Shown here: in pieces, positions 17,509 through 25,565 of the stretch | Position numbering within the stretch: the stretch's first letter is position 1 | Layout of the letters: every line of letters begins with the position of its first letter | Source: Bacillus sp. UNC41MFS5 | GTDB taxonomy: Bacteria; Bacillota; Bacilli; Bacillales_B; DSM-18226 | Reading direction: 5' to 3' | Assembly: GCF_000686805.1 (NCBI RefSeq) | Contig: NZ_JMLP01000011.1 | Coordinates: 303,143-367,142, forward strand | Length of the DNA stretch: 64,000 bases | Made by a program: the position numbers and the translations under genes | The notes under the pieces: generated by a model | What the model saw: the letters and a program-made list of their open reading frames with translations, nothing else | Databases searched by the model: none | Told to the model about the DNA's origin: nothing

Positions 17509-17693
17509 TTAGTTTCCTCCTGTCTATCTAATAAAATATTAGTAATCAATAAAAATACTGAAGTTAAAACTAGCCAGGCAGTCGCCCAAAAAACAATGAA
17601 GGGTAACCCAAATATATAAGGCTCGATCCGGTTTACGACCGTGAACGCACCAATGATAGGAATTATTGCAAGGATCCAAATTAAAACTTTCAC
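17505..17693 (-). CDS. DUF3311 small membrane protein, symporter partner
   Basis: 62 residues, two helices around VNRIEPYIFGLPFIVFW, the DUF3311 signature. It ends inside the start of the symporter (ATGA overlap), so both are made together. There is a 228-base gap to the dehydrogenase gene upstream. Role of DUF3311 is inferred from repeated pairing only; this is the second such pair in the window. Confidence 0.85.
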   Translation of the reverse strand: MKVLIWILAIIPIIGAFTVVNRIEPYIFGLPFIVFWATAWLVLTSVFLLITNILLDRQEETK

Positions 17694-17814
17694 TCAAAAA
17701 TTCCCCCTCACGAAAATTAGTATGAATTTTCAGACTTCACACACTTTGCTTATTCCGAATTCTAATAGAGTAGAGTATAGACTATTAAAAAACAAGTGAT
17801 TTTAGCATCAAATT

Positions 17815-17828
17815 TGAAAACGCTTTAC
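17815..17828 (-). promoter_or_regulatory. Weak cre-like box before DUF3311/symporter
   Basis: TGAAAACGCTTTAC matches the cre consensus at 12 of 14 positions in the 228-base gap before the DUF3311 gene. Low certainty. Confidence 0.25.
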
Positions 17829-17858
17829 ATTTTAAAAGCAAAAATATAATGGGTATTA

Positions 17859-17891
17859 CATAAAAGGCCGTTTGAGACCTTTTATGCAATA
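17859..17891 (-). terminator. Possible attenuator/terminator after the dehydrogenase
   Basis: On the minus strand GCATAAAAGG, loop TCTCAAACGG, CCTTTTATGT. The stem is good but only a broken T-run follows, so partial termination is more likely. Confidence 0.4.
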
Positions 17892-17921
17892 CATAATACC
17901 GTAGATGAATCTATCAGTCTA

Positions 17922-19013
17922 TCAGCATTTCACCTTCTGGGAATCAACGAAAGATTTTATCAAGTCTACGACACGGTTTCCTACATCGGCTGTAGAAGAG
18001 GTGCCATTCATATCCGGTGTCAAAACCTCATTTTCTACCAGAAGTTGTTCGATTGCATCCAACACGAGTTTTCCGTATGCTTCATAGCCGAAAAAGTCGA
18101 GCATCTGGCTTGCGGACCAAATAGAAGCAAGCGGATTGGCAATCTGCTGTCCAGCAATATCAGGAGCAGATCCGTGAATCGGCTCAAACATAGACGGAAA
18201 GTTTCTTTCCGGATTGATATTCGCTCCAGCAGCGAGTCCGATCCCTCCAGCAATTGCAGCTCCCAAATCCGTTAAAATATCGCCGAACAAGTTCGAAGTT
18301 ACAACGACTTCAAAGCGTTTTGGATCTTTAATCATCAGCATCGCCGCCGCATCGACAAGGTAAGTTGCAGTTTTAACTTCCGGATAATCTGCGCTCACTT
18401 CTTCAAATACCTGATCCCAAAAAACCATCGAGTAATTCAGGGCGTTTGCTTTAGAAATGCTCGTCAGCGACCTGCCTTCTTTTTTCGCCGTTTCAAACGC
18501 GTATCGAATGATTCGCTCCGTGCCTTTACGGGAAAAGACACCGTTTTGCATAACGACTTCGTGTTCCTGCCCTTTAAACAGCCAGTCGCCTGCACCTGAA
18601 TATTCACCTTCAGTATTTTCACGAATGAATAGCATATCGATGTCCTCGCGTTTCACGTCGACAAGCGGTAAGTGCGCCCCTTTTAACAGGGTTACAGGCC
18701 GAATATTCACATACTGATCGAAGCTTTTTCGGATCTTTAACAATAGGTCCCACAGAGAAATATGGTCCGGGACGCCAGGAAACCCGACCGCTCCCAAATA
18801 AATCGCATCAAACTCTTTCAGCTGCTCGATACCATCATCATCCATCATTTTTCCATTTTCTGCGTAAAATTCGCAGCCCCATGGAAAGTAAGTGAAATCA
18901 AATTGAAAACCCGAATCAAGTTCTGCCACTTTGTTTAATACTTTGATCCCTTCATTAATGACTTCAGGGCCAATGCCGTCTCCTGCGATAACTGCTATTT
19001 TATATTGCTTCAC
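17922..19013 (-). CDS. D-malate/tartrate dehydrogenase (decarboxylating)
   Basis: 363 residues starting with GTG 8 bases after GAGGGAG. Isocitrate/isopropylmalate dehydrogenase superfamily: VIAGDGIGPEV at the N-terminus, FDQYVNIRPVTLL (substrate arginine), RENTEGEYSG, FGDILTDLGAAIAGGIGLA (metal Asp) and EPIHGSAPDIAG for NAD. This pattern fits YcsA/TtuC/DmlA rather than LeuB. It oxidises D-malate (or tartrate) to pyruvate with loss of CO2. In context it would finish the route malic semialdehyde to malate to pyruvate. It follows the aldehyde dehydrogenase by 18 bases. Confidence 0.85.
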   Translation of the reverse strand: MKQYKIAVIAGDGIGPEVINEGIKVLNKVAELDSGFQFDFTYFPWGCEFYAENGKMMDDDGIEQLKEFDAIYLGAVGFPGVPDHISLWDLLLKIRKSFDQYVNIRPVTLLKGAHLPLVDVKREDIDMLFIRENTEGEYSGAGDWLFKGQEHEVVMQNGVFSRKGTERIIRYAFETAKKEGRSLTSISKANALNYSMVFWDQVFEEVSADYPEVKTATYLVDAAAMLMIKDPKRFEVVVTSNLFGDILTDLGAAIAGGIGLAAGANINPERNFPSMFEPIHGSAPDIAGQQIANPLASIWSASQMLDFFGYEAYGKLVLDAIEQLLVENEVLTPDMNGTSSTADVGNRVVDLIKSFVDSQKVKC

Positions 19014-19031
19014 AATGATCTCCCTCGTTTT

Positions 19032-20483
19032 TTAGCCCTGGTTCCAAACGACCAATTTCAGTTCAGTCATTTCTTCCACAGCGTATTTTATTCCTTCACG
19101 GCCTGTCCCACTTTCTTTTACACCACCGTATGGCATTTGGTCAACACGATAGGTCGGCACGTCATTAATCATGACCCCGCCCACATGCAATTCCTGTGAC
19201 GCCTTCAAAGCAGTTTTCACATTGTTTGTGTAAATTCCGGCCTGTAATCCGAAGCGAGAATCATTCACTTGCTCAATCGCCTCTTCAACTGAACGCACTT
19301 TGTTAACAACGACAACTGGAGCAAAGGCTTCCTGACAAGAAATTTTTAATGAATGGTCCGCATCGGTAATAATGGTTGGCTCAAGAACGCCATCCTGCAG
19401 TTTGCCGCCCGCTGCTATCCTCGCATCGCTGCCTTTCGATTCTTCGATCCAGCCCAGCACACGTTCTGCTTCCCCTTTAGAGATTAAAGCTGAAATATAC
19501 GTATCTGGATCAAACGGGTCACCGATTTTCAACTTCTTCGCTGCTTCAGTGAACTTCGCAACAAATTCTTCATATACTTCTTCATGGGCATACACACGCT
19601 GCAAGGAAATACATACTTGCCCTTGGTTAGAGAAAGCGCCCATGATGCAGCGGTCAATAATCGAATCGATGTCAATATCCTTATCAATAATTAAGGCGGC
19701 GTTTGAACCTAGTTCAAGCGTCGTCTTTTTCAAGCCTGCCTTGTTCCGAATGCCGATGCCGACGCTCGGGCTACCTGTGAATGTAACCATGCTTACGCGG
19801 TCGTCTTCTACAATCGCGTCCCCGACAGTGCCGCCAGGACCAGTTACTACATTCAAAGCACCCGCCGGAAGACCGGCTTCTTCAAAAATTCCCGCGATAA
19901 AGAGGGCAGACAGAGGCGTCTGGGATGCTGGCTTCAATACAATCGTATTGCCAGCCGCAATCGCCGGCCCGACTTTATGAGCAACAAGGTTCATCGGGAA
20001 GTTAAATGGGGTAATCGCCCCAATGACCCCAATTGGCTCTCTTAACGTATAACCAATTCGGCCGACGCCCCCTGCAGCTGCGTCAAAGGGAATCGTTTCT
20101 CCGTGAATTCTTTTTGCCTCTTCTGCTGCAAACTTATACGTTTCAATTGTCCTCGCCACTTCCGCTTTCGCGAACATGATTGGTTTGGATGATTCACGAG
20201 AAATGACTTCAGCCGCTTCGACCGCCTTCTCTTTTAAAAGCGCCACCACGTTTTCTAAAATCTCCGCCCGCCGATACGCCGGCATTTTCGCCATACTTTC
20301 GCGTGCTTCGTAGGCCGCTGTAATTGCCTGTACTGTCAGATGTTTATCCGCCATCGCAATTTGAGCGATTTCTTCTCCGGAATACGGTGAATATAAAGAA
20401 GCATAATTGGCTGTTTCTACTTTTTCTCCATTGATCATCAGAAACTGCTTTGTCGCTTTTACTTCATTCGCTAAATTACTCAT
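19032..20483 (-). CDS. NAD(P)-aldehyde dehydrogenase, likely malic semialdehyde dehydrogenase
   Basis: 483 residues from the ATG at 20483 (GGAGG 9 bases before); the longer frame to 20576 runs inside the Rieske gene. It overlaps the Rieske stop by 8 bases. Catalytic Cys in NQGQVCISLQRV, general-base Glu in TTLELGSNAALI; LELGSNAA instead of LELGGKN places it in the lactaldehyde/phosphonoacetaldehyde/sulfoacetaldehyde-type subfamily. In Acinetobacter-type carnitine breakdown the Rieske enzyme releases malic semialdehyde, which an aldehyde dehydrogenase oxidises to malate; that role fits here. A close paralogue is at 33931-35355. Confidence 0.85.
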   Translation of the reverse strand: MSNLANEVKATKQFLMINGEKVETANYASLYSPYSGEEIAQIAMADKHLTVQAITAAYEARESMAKMPAYRRAEILENVVALLKEKAVEAAEVISRESSKPIMFAKAEVARTIETYKFAAEEAKRIHGETIPFDAAAGGVGRIGYTLREPIGVIGAITPFNFPMNLVAHKVGPAIAAGNTIVLKPASQTPLSALFIAGIFEEAGLPAGALNVVTGPGGTVGDAIVEDDRVSMVTFTGSPSVGIGIRNKAGLKKTTLELGSNAALIIDKDIDIDSIIDRCIMGAFSNQGQVCISLQRVYAHEEVYEEFVAKFTEAAKKLKIGDPFDPDTYISALISKGEAERVLGWIEESKGSDARIAAGGKLQDGVLEPTIITDADHSLKISCQEAFAPVVVVNKVRSVEEAIEQVNDSRFGLQAGIYTNNVKTALKASQELHVGGVMINDVPTYRVDQMPYGGVKESGTGREGIKYAVEEMTELKLVVWNQG

Positions 20484-21558
20484 TGAGGGCCTCCAATACC
20501 ATTTCATGAAATTGTACAATTGCTTTTTCTGAAGAAGAATATCTACCTTTGTTAAATGCACGAGAGCGGAAACCAATTTGTTCTAACTCGACAAGTTCCA
20601 CATCCTCAAGGCGAACTTGTTCAGCAAAAGCAACTAAGTCTTTTTCTTCCTGAGTCAAATTCTCATCACGGAAATAATAAGTATAAAGAATCAAAGTTGT
20701 TTCATGATCAATCGGTACCAATTGAATCGTCGCCATATTGCCAGGACCCGGATAAATGGTCAACATTAGGTTCGGCCACAGCCAGAAGAAAGAACCGCCT
20801 TGCATTTCCGCCTGATTTAAATCGACTGTTCCATAATTTTTATCCGGTTTAACAATCGATCCTTGAAGTGAATAATTTTCACAGGTAATGATTTGATAAT
20901 CATCCATGTCAAGGGCTGCAACGAAGCTTGGATGGGCGACATGACAGTGGTCACACTCTAAATAATTGTCAATAAACGCTTTCCAGTTCGCTTTAATCAC
21001 CCGTGATGTTTGGTTTGTTCTTTTTAACTCGCTTAAAAACGGATATTTACTCAAGCGGTCGAAGAAATCGCCATAAGATTCACTAAGCGGCTTCGCGTTA
21101 TCGTCCAAGTTAACAAAGATTAAAGATTCCAAGATTTCCATCCGGACTGAGCGTAGACAAGCGTCTTGTACACAAGCTGCATCTTCCCCTTTAAAGTTAG
21201 GTGCTTTGTTTAATTGCCCATCTAACTTAAATGTCCAGCCATGGTATGCGCATTGTAAAATTTTCTTCTTACCTGATTCACTTTTTTCAAGTTTTGTCGC
21301 ACGGTGCGGGCAGACGTTATAAAAAGCGCGGATGACTTCATCCTGGCCACGAGTCACGATAATCGGTTCATTCGCTACTTCAGTGGTAAAGAAGGCACCT
21401 ACTTTTTCTAACTGACTGACATGCCCCACAAGCTGCCAAGATTTAGAGAAAACAAGATCCATTTCTTTTTCAAGAACCTTCGGATCTGTGTATTTGTCAT
21501 AAGTCAATGTTCTATCAAATGTCCGATTTGTTGCATTTTCTACTTTGTTATAAGCCAT
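20476..21558 (-). CDS. Rieske oxygenase alpha subunit, CntA/GbcA-like (carnitine-type monooxygenase)
   Basis: 360 residues. Rieske cluster ligands CPHR (about residue 83) and CAYHGW (about 102). Catalytic domain NWKAFIDNYLECDHCHVAHP: the two His ligands of the mononuclear iron, with the bridging position occupied by Glu (LEC) as described for CntA of carnitine monooxygenase, rather than the usual Asp. CntA cleaves carnitine to trimethylamine and malic semialdehyde; GbcA and Stc2 demethylate glycine betaine and stachydrine. The adjacent aldehyde and D-malate dehydrogenases favour carnitine or a close analogue. The reductase partner (CntB-type ferredoxin/FAD protein) is not in this window. AAGGAG lies 8 bases before the ATG. 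Confidence 0.85.
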   Translation of the reverse strand: MAYNKVENATNRTFDRTLTYDKYTDPKVLEKEMDLVFSKSWQLVGHVSQLEKVGAFFTTEVANEPIIVTRGQDEVIRAFYNVCPHRATKLEKSESGKKKILQCAYHGWTFKLDGQLNKAPNFKGEDAACVQDACLRSVRMEILESLIFVNLDDNAKPLSESYGDFFDRLSKYPFLSELKRTNQTSRVIKANWKAFIDNYLECDHCHVAHPSFVAALDMDDYQIITCENYSLQGSIVKPDKNYGTVDLNQAEMQGGSFFWLWPNLMLTIYPGPGNMATIQLVPIDHETTLILYTYYFRDENLTQEEKDLVAFAEQVRLEDVELVELEQIGFRSRAFNKGRYSSSEKAIVQFHEMVLEALNE

Positions 21559-21690
21559 AATTCATTCTCCTTCATAAATAATTGATTATTAAGTACTTGC
21601 TAGCAAAGACCCTTATTAAAGATTAAAAATAGTACAACGATTAACAACATTAACAACGTGTTTACCTTGCTTCCTAACAATTTTATTTAT

Positions 21691-21706
21691 TGCAATTATC
21701 GTGCCA
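21691..21706 (-). promoter_or_regulatory. Sigma-54 (-24/-12) promoter of the Rieske operon
   Basis: On the minus strand TGGCACGATAATTGCA, a perfect TGGCAC-N5-TTGCA. It lies 133 bases before the Rieske start and faces the operon; the activator gene is divergent. Confidence 0.9.
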
Positions 21707-21750
21707 ACTTTTCAAAACAGTGCAAACACACAAAAAATTTTGATTTTTAT

Positions 21751-21764
21751 TAAAAACGCTTTCA
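21751..21764 (-). promoter_or_regulatory. cre-like box in the Rieske/activator intergenic region
   Basis: TAAAAACGCTTTCA matches the CcpA consensus at 13 of 14 positions. It lies directly against the activator palindrome, so catabolite repression could interfere with activator binding or its expression. Confidence 0.5.
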
Positions 21765-21789
21765 TATTGAGTTATAATTAACTCAATAT
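21764..21789. promoter_or_regulatory. Upstream activator palindrome of sigma-54 operon 1
   Basis: Perfect inverted repeat ATATTGAGTTA-N4-TAACTCAATAT, centred about 70 bases upstream of the -24 element. A second half-site TTAACTCA follows near 21810. Probable binding site of the divergent PAS-AAA+ activator. Confidence 0.75.
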
Positions 21790-21844
21790 GGTCACATTTT
21801 TGTCAAAATTAACTCATCACCTTTAGAAAAGAGAGGATCATGCT

Positions 21845-23218
21845 ATGAAAAGTCCTGATGCAACAGGCAATATTGAGATGACGTTACAAACTCTTTTAAA
21901 AATTCTCGATCATTCCAAAGATGAAATTTTCGTACTCGACGGCGAAAAGCGGATTCTATATGTGAACCAGGTCTGTGAGCGCCATTATGGGCTGAAGCCG
22001 AGTGATGTGATCGGCAAATATAATGTTGAGTTATTTGAAAAAGGCTACTGGAAACCATCCATTGTGCCGGAAGTGTATAAAAGAAAAAAGCCTTGCTACA
22101 TGAGGCAGCAGACGTATATCGGGGCTGAACTGATGACGTCGGCGATTCCAATCTTAAATGACGAGGGTGAAATCGAACTAGTCGTCATCACATCGACCGA
22201 ATTGCAGACATATAAAATGGGAAAAGCAAGTGGAATGAGTGATGAGTCAATAACAACTCAAACGGAAGATAAAGCGGGCCAGTTCATTACGAATAGCAGC
22301 AAAATCAACCGAATCCTAGCCTTTTGCGAAAAAGTGGCGCCTACAGATTCCACGATTTTAATTCAGGGAGAATCAGGAACAGGAAAAGGCGTACTCGCCC
22401 AGTACATCCACCGGATCAGCAAGCGGAAAAGCGGCGCGTTCCTGACGATTAACTGTGCGGCCATTCCGGAAGAGCTGCTCGAATCGGAACTATTTGGCTA
22501 TTCAAAAGGGGCATTTACTGGCGCAAACAAAACCGGAAAACCGGGATTGATTGAAGCTGCGAACGGCGGTACAGTTTTTCTGGATGAAATTGGGGAAATG
22601 CCACTCGCCCTGCAGGCAAAGCTTTTACAAGTCATCCAGGATAAACAGTTCATTCCCATCGGCAGCAGCGAAATGAAAAAAGTCGATATCCGTATCATCG
22701 CCGCAACAAACCGGGACCTAATTGAAATGGTCAATGACAAAAGATTCCGGGAAGATTTATTCTACCGGCTGAATGTGATCGACATCCACCTGCCGCCGCT
22801 ACGTGAGCGCAAAGAAGATATCATTCCGCTCACGTACAACTTTTTACACCAATTCAATAAAAAATACCAGGACAACAAAGTCATCTCGGAAGAATGCTTG
22901 AATCTATTAATCCATTATTCGTGGCCGGGAAATGTGCGCCAGCTCGAAAACTTGATTGAACGGTTAGTCGTCATTAGCGACTCAATCATCCAGGTAGCCG
23001 ACTTGCCGGATATGATCACCGACAACGTTGAACAAGTCACCCAGCTCGCCCTCCCCACTTCACTCGATAAAGCGATTGACGAAACTAAGCGATTTTTAAT
23101 CAGAAGAGCTTATCAAACTCACAAATCGTCTAGGAAAGTCGCAATAGACCTTGATATAAGCCAGACGAAAGCATCGAAACTAATCCGGGAGTACTGCGAG
23201 GATTTAATGAATAACTGA
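21845..23218 (+). CDS. PAS-containing sigma-54-dependent activator
   Basis: 457 residues. N-terminal PAS domain (residues about 10-120: LDHSKDEIFVLDGEKRILYVN). Central AAA+ domain: Walker A GESGTGKG, intact GAFTGA loop for sigma-54 contact, Walker B TVFLDEIGEM, and FREDLFYRLNVIDIHLPPLRER. C-terminal helix-turn-helix (VAIDLDISQTKASKLIREY). Divergent to the Rieske operon, whose promoter is of sigma-54 type with a palindromic upstream site. The PAS domain may sense the quaternary amine or a product; ligand unknown. It follows AAAGAGAGG. Confidence 0.92.
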   Translation: MKSPDATGNIEMTLQTLLKILDHSKDEIFVLDGEKRILYVNQVCERHYGLKPSDVIGKYNVELFEKGYWKPSIVPEVYKRKKPCYMRQQTYIGAELMTSAIPILNDEGEIELVVITSTELQTYKMGKASGMSDESITTQTEDKAGQFITNSSKINRILAFCEKVAPTDSTILIQGESGTGKGVLAQYIHRISKRKSGAFLTINCAAIPEELLESELFGYSKGAFTGANKTGKPGLIEAANGGTVFLDEIGEMPLALQAKLLQVIQDKQFIPIGSSEMKKVDIRIIAATNRDLIEMVNDKRFREDLFYRLNVIDIHLPPLRERKEDIIPLTYNFLHQFNKKYQDNKVISEECLNLLIHYSWPGNVRQLENLIERLVVISDSIIQVADLPDMITDNVEQVTQLALPTSLDKAIDETKRFLIRRAYQTHKSSRKVAIDLDISQTKASKLIREYCEDLMNN

Positions 23219-23291
23219 ACGTCTTGGACTTTGTTAGATTGGCGTATTTTGGGAGCCAGAAGTAAACATTTTATGACTGGAGAAATCCAAT

Positions 23292-23331
23292 AAAAATGCC
23301 CTGGGAGAGGTTATTCTCACCAAGGCATTTA
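23292..23331 (-). terminator. Rho-independent terminator of glycerate kinase
   Basis: On the minus strand AAATGCC...GGCATTTTTATT with an inner GGTGAGAATAACCTCTCC stem-loop. It may also stop the activator transcript from the other side. Confidence 0.75.
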
Positions 23332-23358
23332 CCTAGATAAATAATTTTTGAGATAAAG

Positions 23359-24507
23359 TTAGATTTGCAATGGAAGGCGACTTAAGACCCTTCCTATCTG
23401 CTCCGCGGTGGTCTTTAGATTTTCCCGTGTTACATCTGGGTCCATCGCCACTTCTAAATCAACCGGTCCGTTCACGATGGTAAAATAAGCGGTAATCCCT
23501 GACTCATATAAGGAGGAATTGCCTTCTGATATATCACCAGCAAGTGCAATAACTGGAACTGCATGCTTTCTCGCCATTAGAGCCACACCCGCAGGCGCTT
23601 TTCCCATGGAGGTTTGTCCATCAAGCTTGCCCTCACCTGTGATGACGAGGCTTACTTCCTGTAGCTTGCTCTCCAATTGAGCCTGTTCAAGAATTAGCTG
23701 AACACCTGATTCTAACTCTGCCTCCAAAAATCCTGCAAAAGCTGCACCTAAACCACCAGCTGCACCTGCACCAGAAATATGTTGGAGCTCATGGCATAAC
23801 TGCTTATAGACCACGTCAGCAAAATGTTGAAGGCCAGCATCCAATTCCCTTACCCTTTCAGGAGTCGCCCCTTTTTGAGGTCCATAAATGTAGGCAGCAC
23901 CATTTTCTCCATAGAGAGGATTATTGACATCACAAGCAACCCGAAACTTCGCCATCCTCACCTTTTCAGGTACAGAACTCGCAACAATTTTGGTAATATT
24001 CTTCAGCTCAGCCCCCCCATGGCCAACTTCTAAACCTTCCTGATTGAAAAATTGGTATCCTAGTGCTTGAAGCATTCCAACTCCTGCATCATTGGTAGCA
24101 CTTCCGCCAAGACCAATTATAAAATCACGGCAGCCAATATTAAGTGCTTCTAAAATCATCTCTCCGACACCAAAGGTTGTGGTGAAAAGAGGATTGCGCT
24201 CTTCCTTCTTCAATAAAGGCAGCCCACAGGCTTCCGCAATCTCAATGACAGCTGTCACCTGATTTCCTAAAATACCGTATCTCGCCTTAACTGGTTTGCC
24301 CAGTGGTCCGGTCACCGTGGTGTCCACGAAGCGTCCATTTGTCGCATGAACGAGCGCTTCAACTGTCCCTTCCCCGCCATCAGCAACCGGCACGGTCTGA
24401 ATGTTGAAATCCGAATTTGCCTGTAAAAAACCTTCTTTAATAGCCATATTGGCTTCTCTCGATGAAAGACTTCCCTTTAAGGAATCCATCGCTATTAAAA
24501 TATTCAT
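23359..24507 (-). CDS. glxK: Glycerate kinase (GlxK/GarK family)
   Basis: 382 residues, the usual length. N-terminus ILIAMDSLKGSLSSREANMAI, then VADGGEGTVEALV and IGLGGSATNDAGVGMLQALG, and SLVITGEGKLDGQT: all class I glycerate kinase motifs. It phosphorylates D-glycerate to 2-phosphoglycerate. Divergent to the RpiR regulator, PTS and GH38 genes. In that setting glycerate would come from hydrolysis of mannosylglycerate-6-phosphate, so this gene completes the pathway. GGAGGAG precedes the ATG. Confidence 0.9.
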   Translation of the reverse strand: MNILIAMDSLKGSLSSREANMAIKEGFLQANSDFNIQTVPVADGGEGTVEALVHATNGRFVDTTVTGPLGKPVKARYGILGNQVTAVIEIAEACGLPLLKKEERNPLFTTTFGVGEMILEALNIGCRDFIIGLGGSATNDAGVGMLQALGYQFFNQEGLEVGHGGAELKNITKIVASSVPEKVRMAKFRVACDVNNPLYGENGAAYIYGPQKGATPERVRELDAGLQHFADVVYKQLCHELQHISGAGAAGGLGAAFAGFLEAELESGVQLILEQAQLESKLQEVSLVITGEGKLDGQTSMGKAPAGVALMARKHAVPVIALAGDISEGNSSLYESGITAYFTIVNGPVDLEVAMDPDVTRENLKTTAEQIGRVLSRLPLQI

Positions 24508-24695
24508 GTTTGACTCCTCCCAGTTTATTCATTACTCTTGGATACCCGCCTTATTTGCGGATTGTCGCCTCCACCTTGCGAAAAGCACCGAATTTGCGGA
24601 CTTCCCAACCCAACTTTCAATCCCCCTCTTTGAACGCCACCCAGTAGTGAAACCCCTTCCTTTTTGCTATAATAAACCAACTGAGGTGAATAAAT
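24508..24695. repeat. Intergenic region with degenerate TTGCG repeats
   Basis: TTTGCGGATT, CTTGCGAAAAG and TTTGCGGACT begin at about 24554, 24575 and 24593, spaced 21 and 18 bases. They resemble the 21-base units at 27535-27660 only loosely (shared GCGGA core). Divergent promoters of the glycerate kinase and RpiR genes must also lie here. Confidence 0.35.
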
Positions 24696-25424
24696 ATGCA
24701 ATTTGAAGAGCGTATACATAAGTTTGAATATAAGTTAAATGATACGGACGACCAAATTATTGAATATATCTTATTAAACAAAGAGGACTTCGTAAGCCAA
24801 TCGATCCAAAGCTTAGCCGCAAGCCTATTTACTGTTCCAAACACGATTACAAGACTCTCTAAAAAGCTGGACTATGATGGGTTCTCGCACCTGAAAAATA
24901 GTATTAAGGAAGAACTCGAATCTGCCAAAGCCCCCGCCCAGGATAGTTCCTATTATTATATCCAAAAGACCTTCGAGCTCATTGATATGGAACGAATCGA
25001 AGCGGCAGCGAAAATGATTTATGATGCTAAGCATGTCTTATGGTTTGGGGTTGGTGACACAGCTGATTACTGTGAAATCATGGTCCGGAATTTACGTGTG
25101 GTTGGAAAATCGTCCGAGCACTATATTCATCGCCATGAAATGATTCACATGCTTGAACAAATGAATAAACAGGACGTTCTCTTTTTAATCAGCCTATCGG
25201 GTGAAACCCCTCAAATCCTTGAAATGGCTGAAAAAGCACAACAAAGAGAAATACCGATTATTTCATTAACCCACTTTACTCGGAATTCACTTCAAGAAGC
25301 AGCCAATGTTAATTTATACTGCTATGCACCTAAAAAAGAAAAGAACGGCTATAACGTAACCGACCGAACCCCAGTTATGGTTGTATTGCAGACATTATCT
25401 CAATTTTATTGGGACCATTTTTAA
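24696..25424 (+). CDS. MurR/RpiR-family regulator with SIS domain
   Basis: 242 residues. N-terminal helix-turn-helix of the RpiR type (SIQSLAASLFTVPNTITRLSKKL). C-terminal SIS sugar-phosphate-binding domain from about residue 100 (VLWFGVGDTADYCEIM; FLISLSGETPQILEMAEKA). These proteins sense phosphosugars. It lies directly before the PTS-GH38 genes and should control them, perhaps sensing mannosylglycerate-phosphate or mannose-6-phosphate. E. coli uses a GntR-type MngR in this position instead. GAGGTG precedes the ATG. Confidence 0.88.
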   Translation: MQFEERIHKFEYKLNDTDDQIIEYILLNKEDFVSQSIQSLAASLFTVPNTITRLSKKLDYDGFSHLKNSIKEELESAKAPAQDSSYYYIQKTFELIDMERIEAAAKMIYDAKHVLWFGVGDTADYCEIMVRNLRVVGKSSEHYIHRHEMIHMLEQMNKQDVLFLISLSGETPQILEMAEKAQQREIPIISLTHFTRNSLQEAANVNLYCYAPKKEKNGYNVTDRTPVMVVLQTLSQFYWDHF

Positions 25425-25476
25425 AAATGTGTACATATACACGTGAAACCGCTTAAATTAGAATCCAGTGTGTAAA

Positions 25477-25509
25477 AATAAGAAGAATCGATCTTCTTAT
25501 TTTTTTTTT
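25477..25509 (+). terminator. Rho-independent terminator after the RpiR gene
   Basis: AAATAAGAAGA, loop, TCTTCTTATTT with ten T. The PTS gene therefore has its own promoter. Confidence 0.88.
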
Positions 25510-25529
25510 GCTACGATAGACCCATGAAA

Positions 25530-25543
25530 TGAAAACACTTTCA
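25530..25543 (+). promoter_or_regulatory. cre-like box before the PTS gene
   Basis: TGAAAACACTTTCA, 13 of 14 to the cre consensus (CA for the central CG) and nearly palindromic. It lies 22 bases upstream of the PTS start. Confidence 0.5.
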
Positions 25544-25565
25544 CGAAAATAAGGAGGTAAACGTT

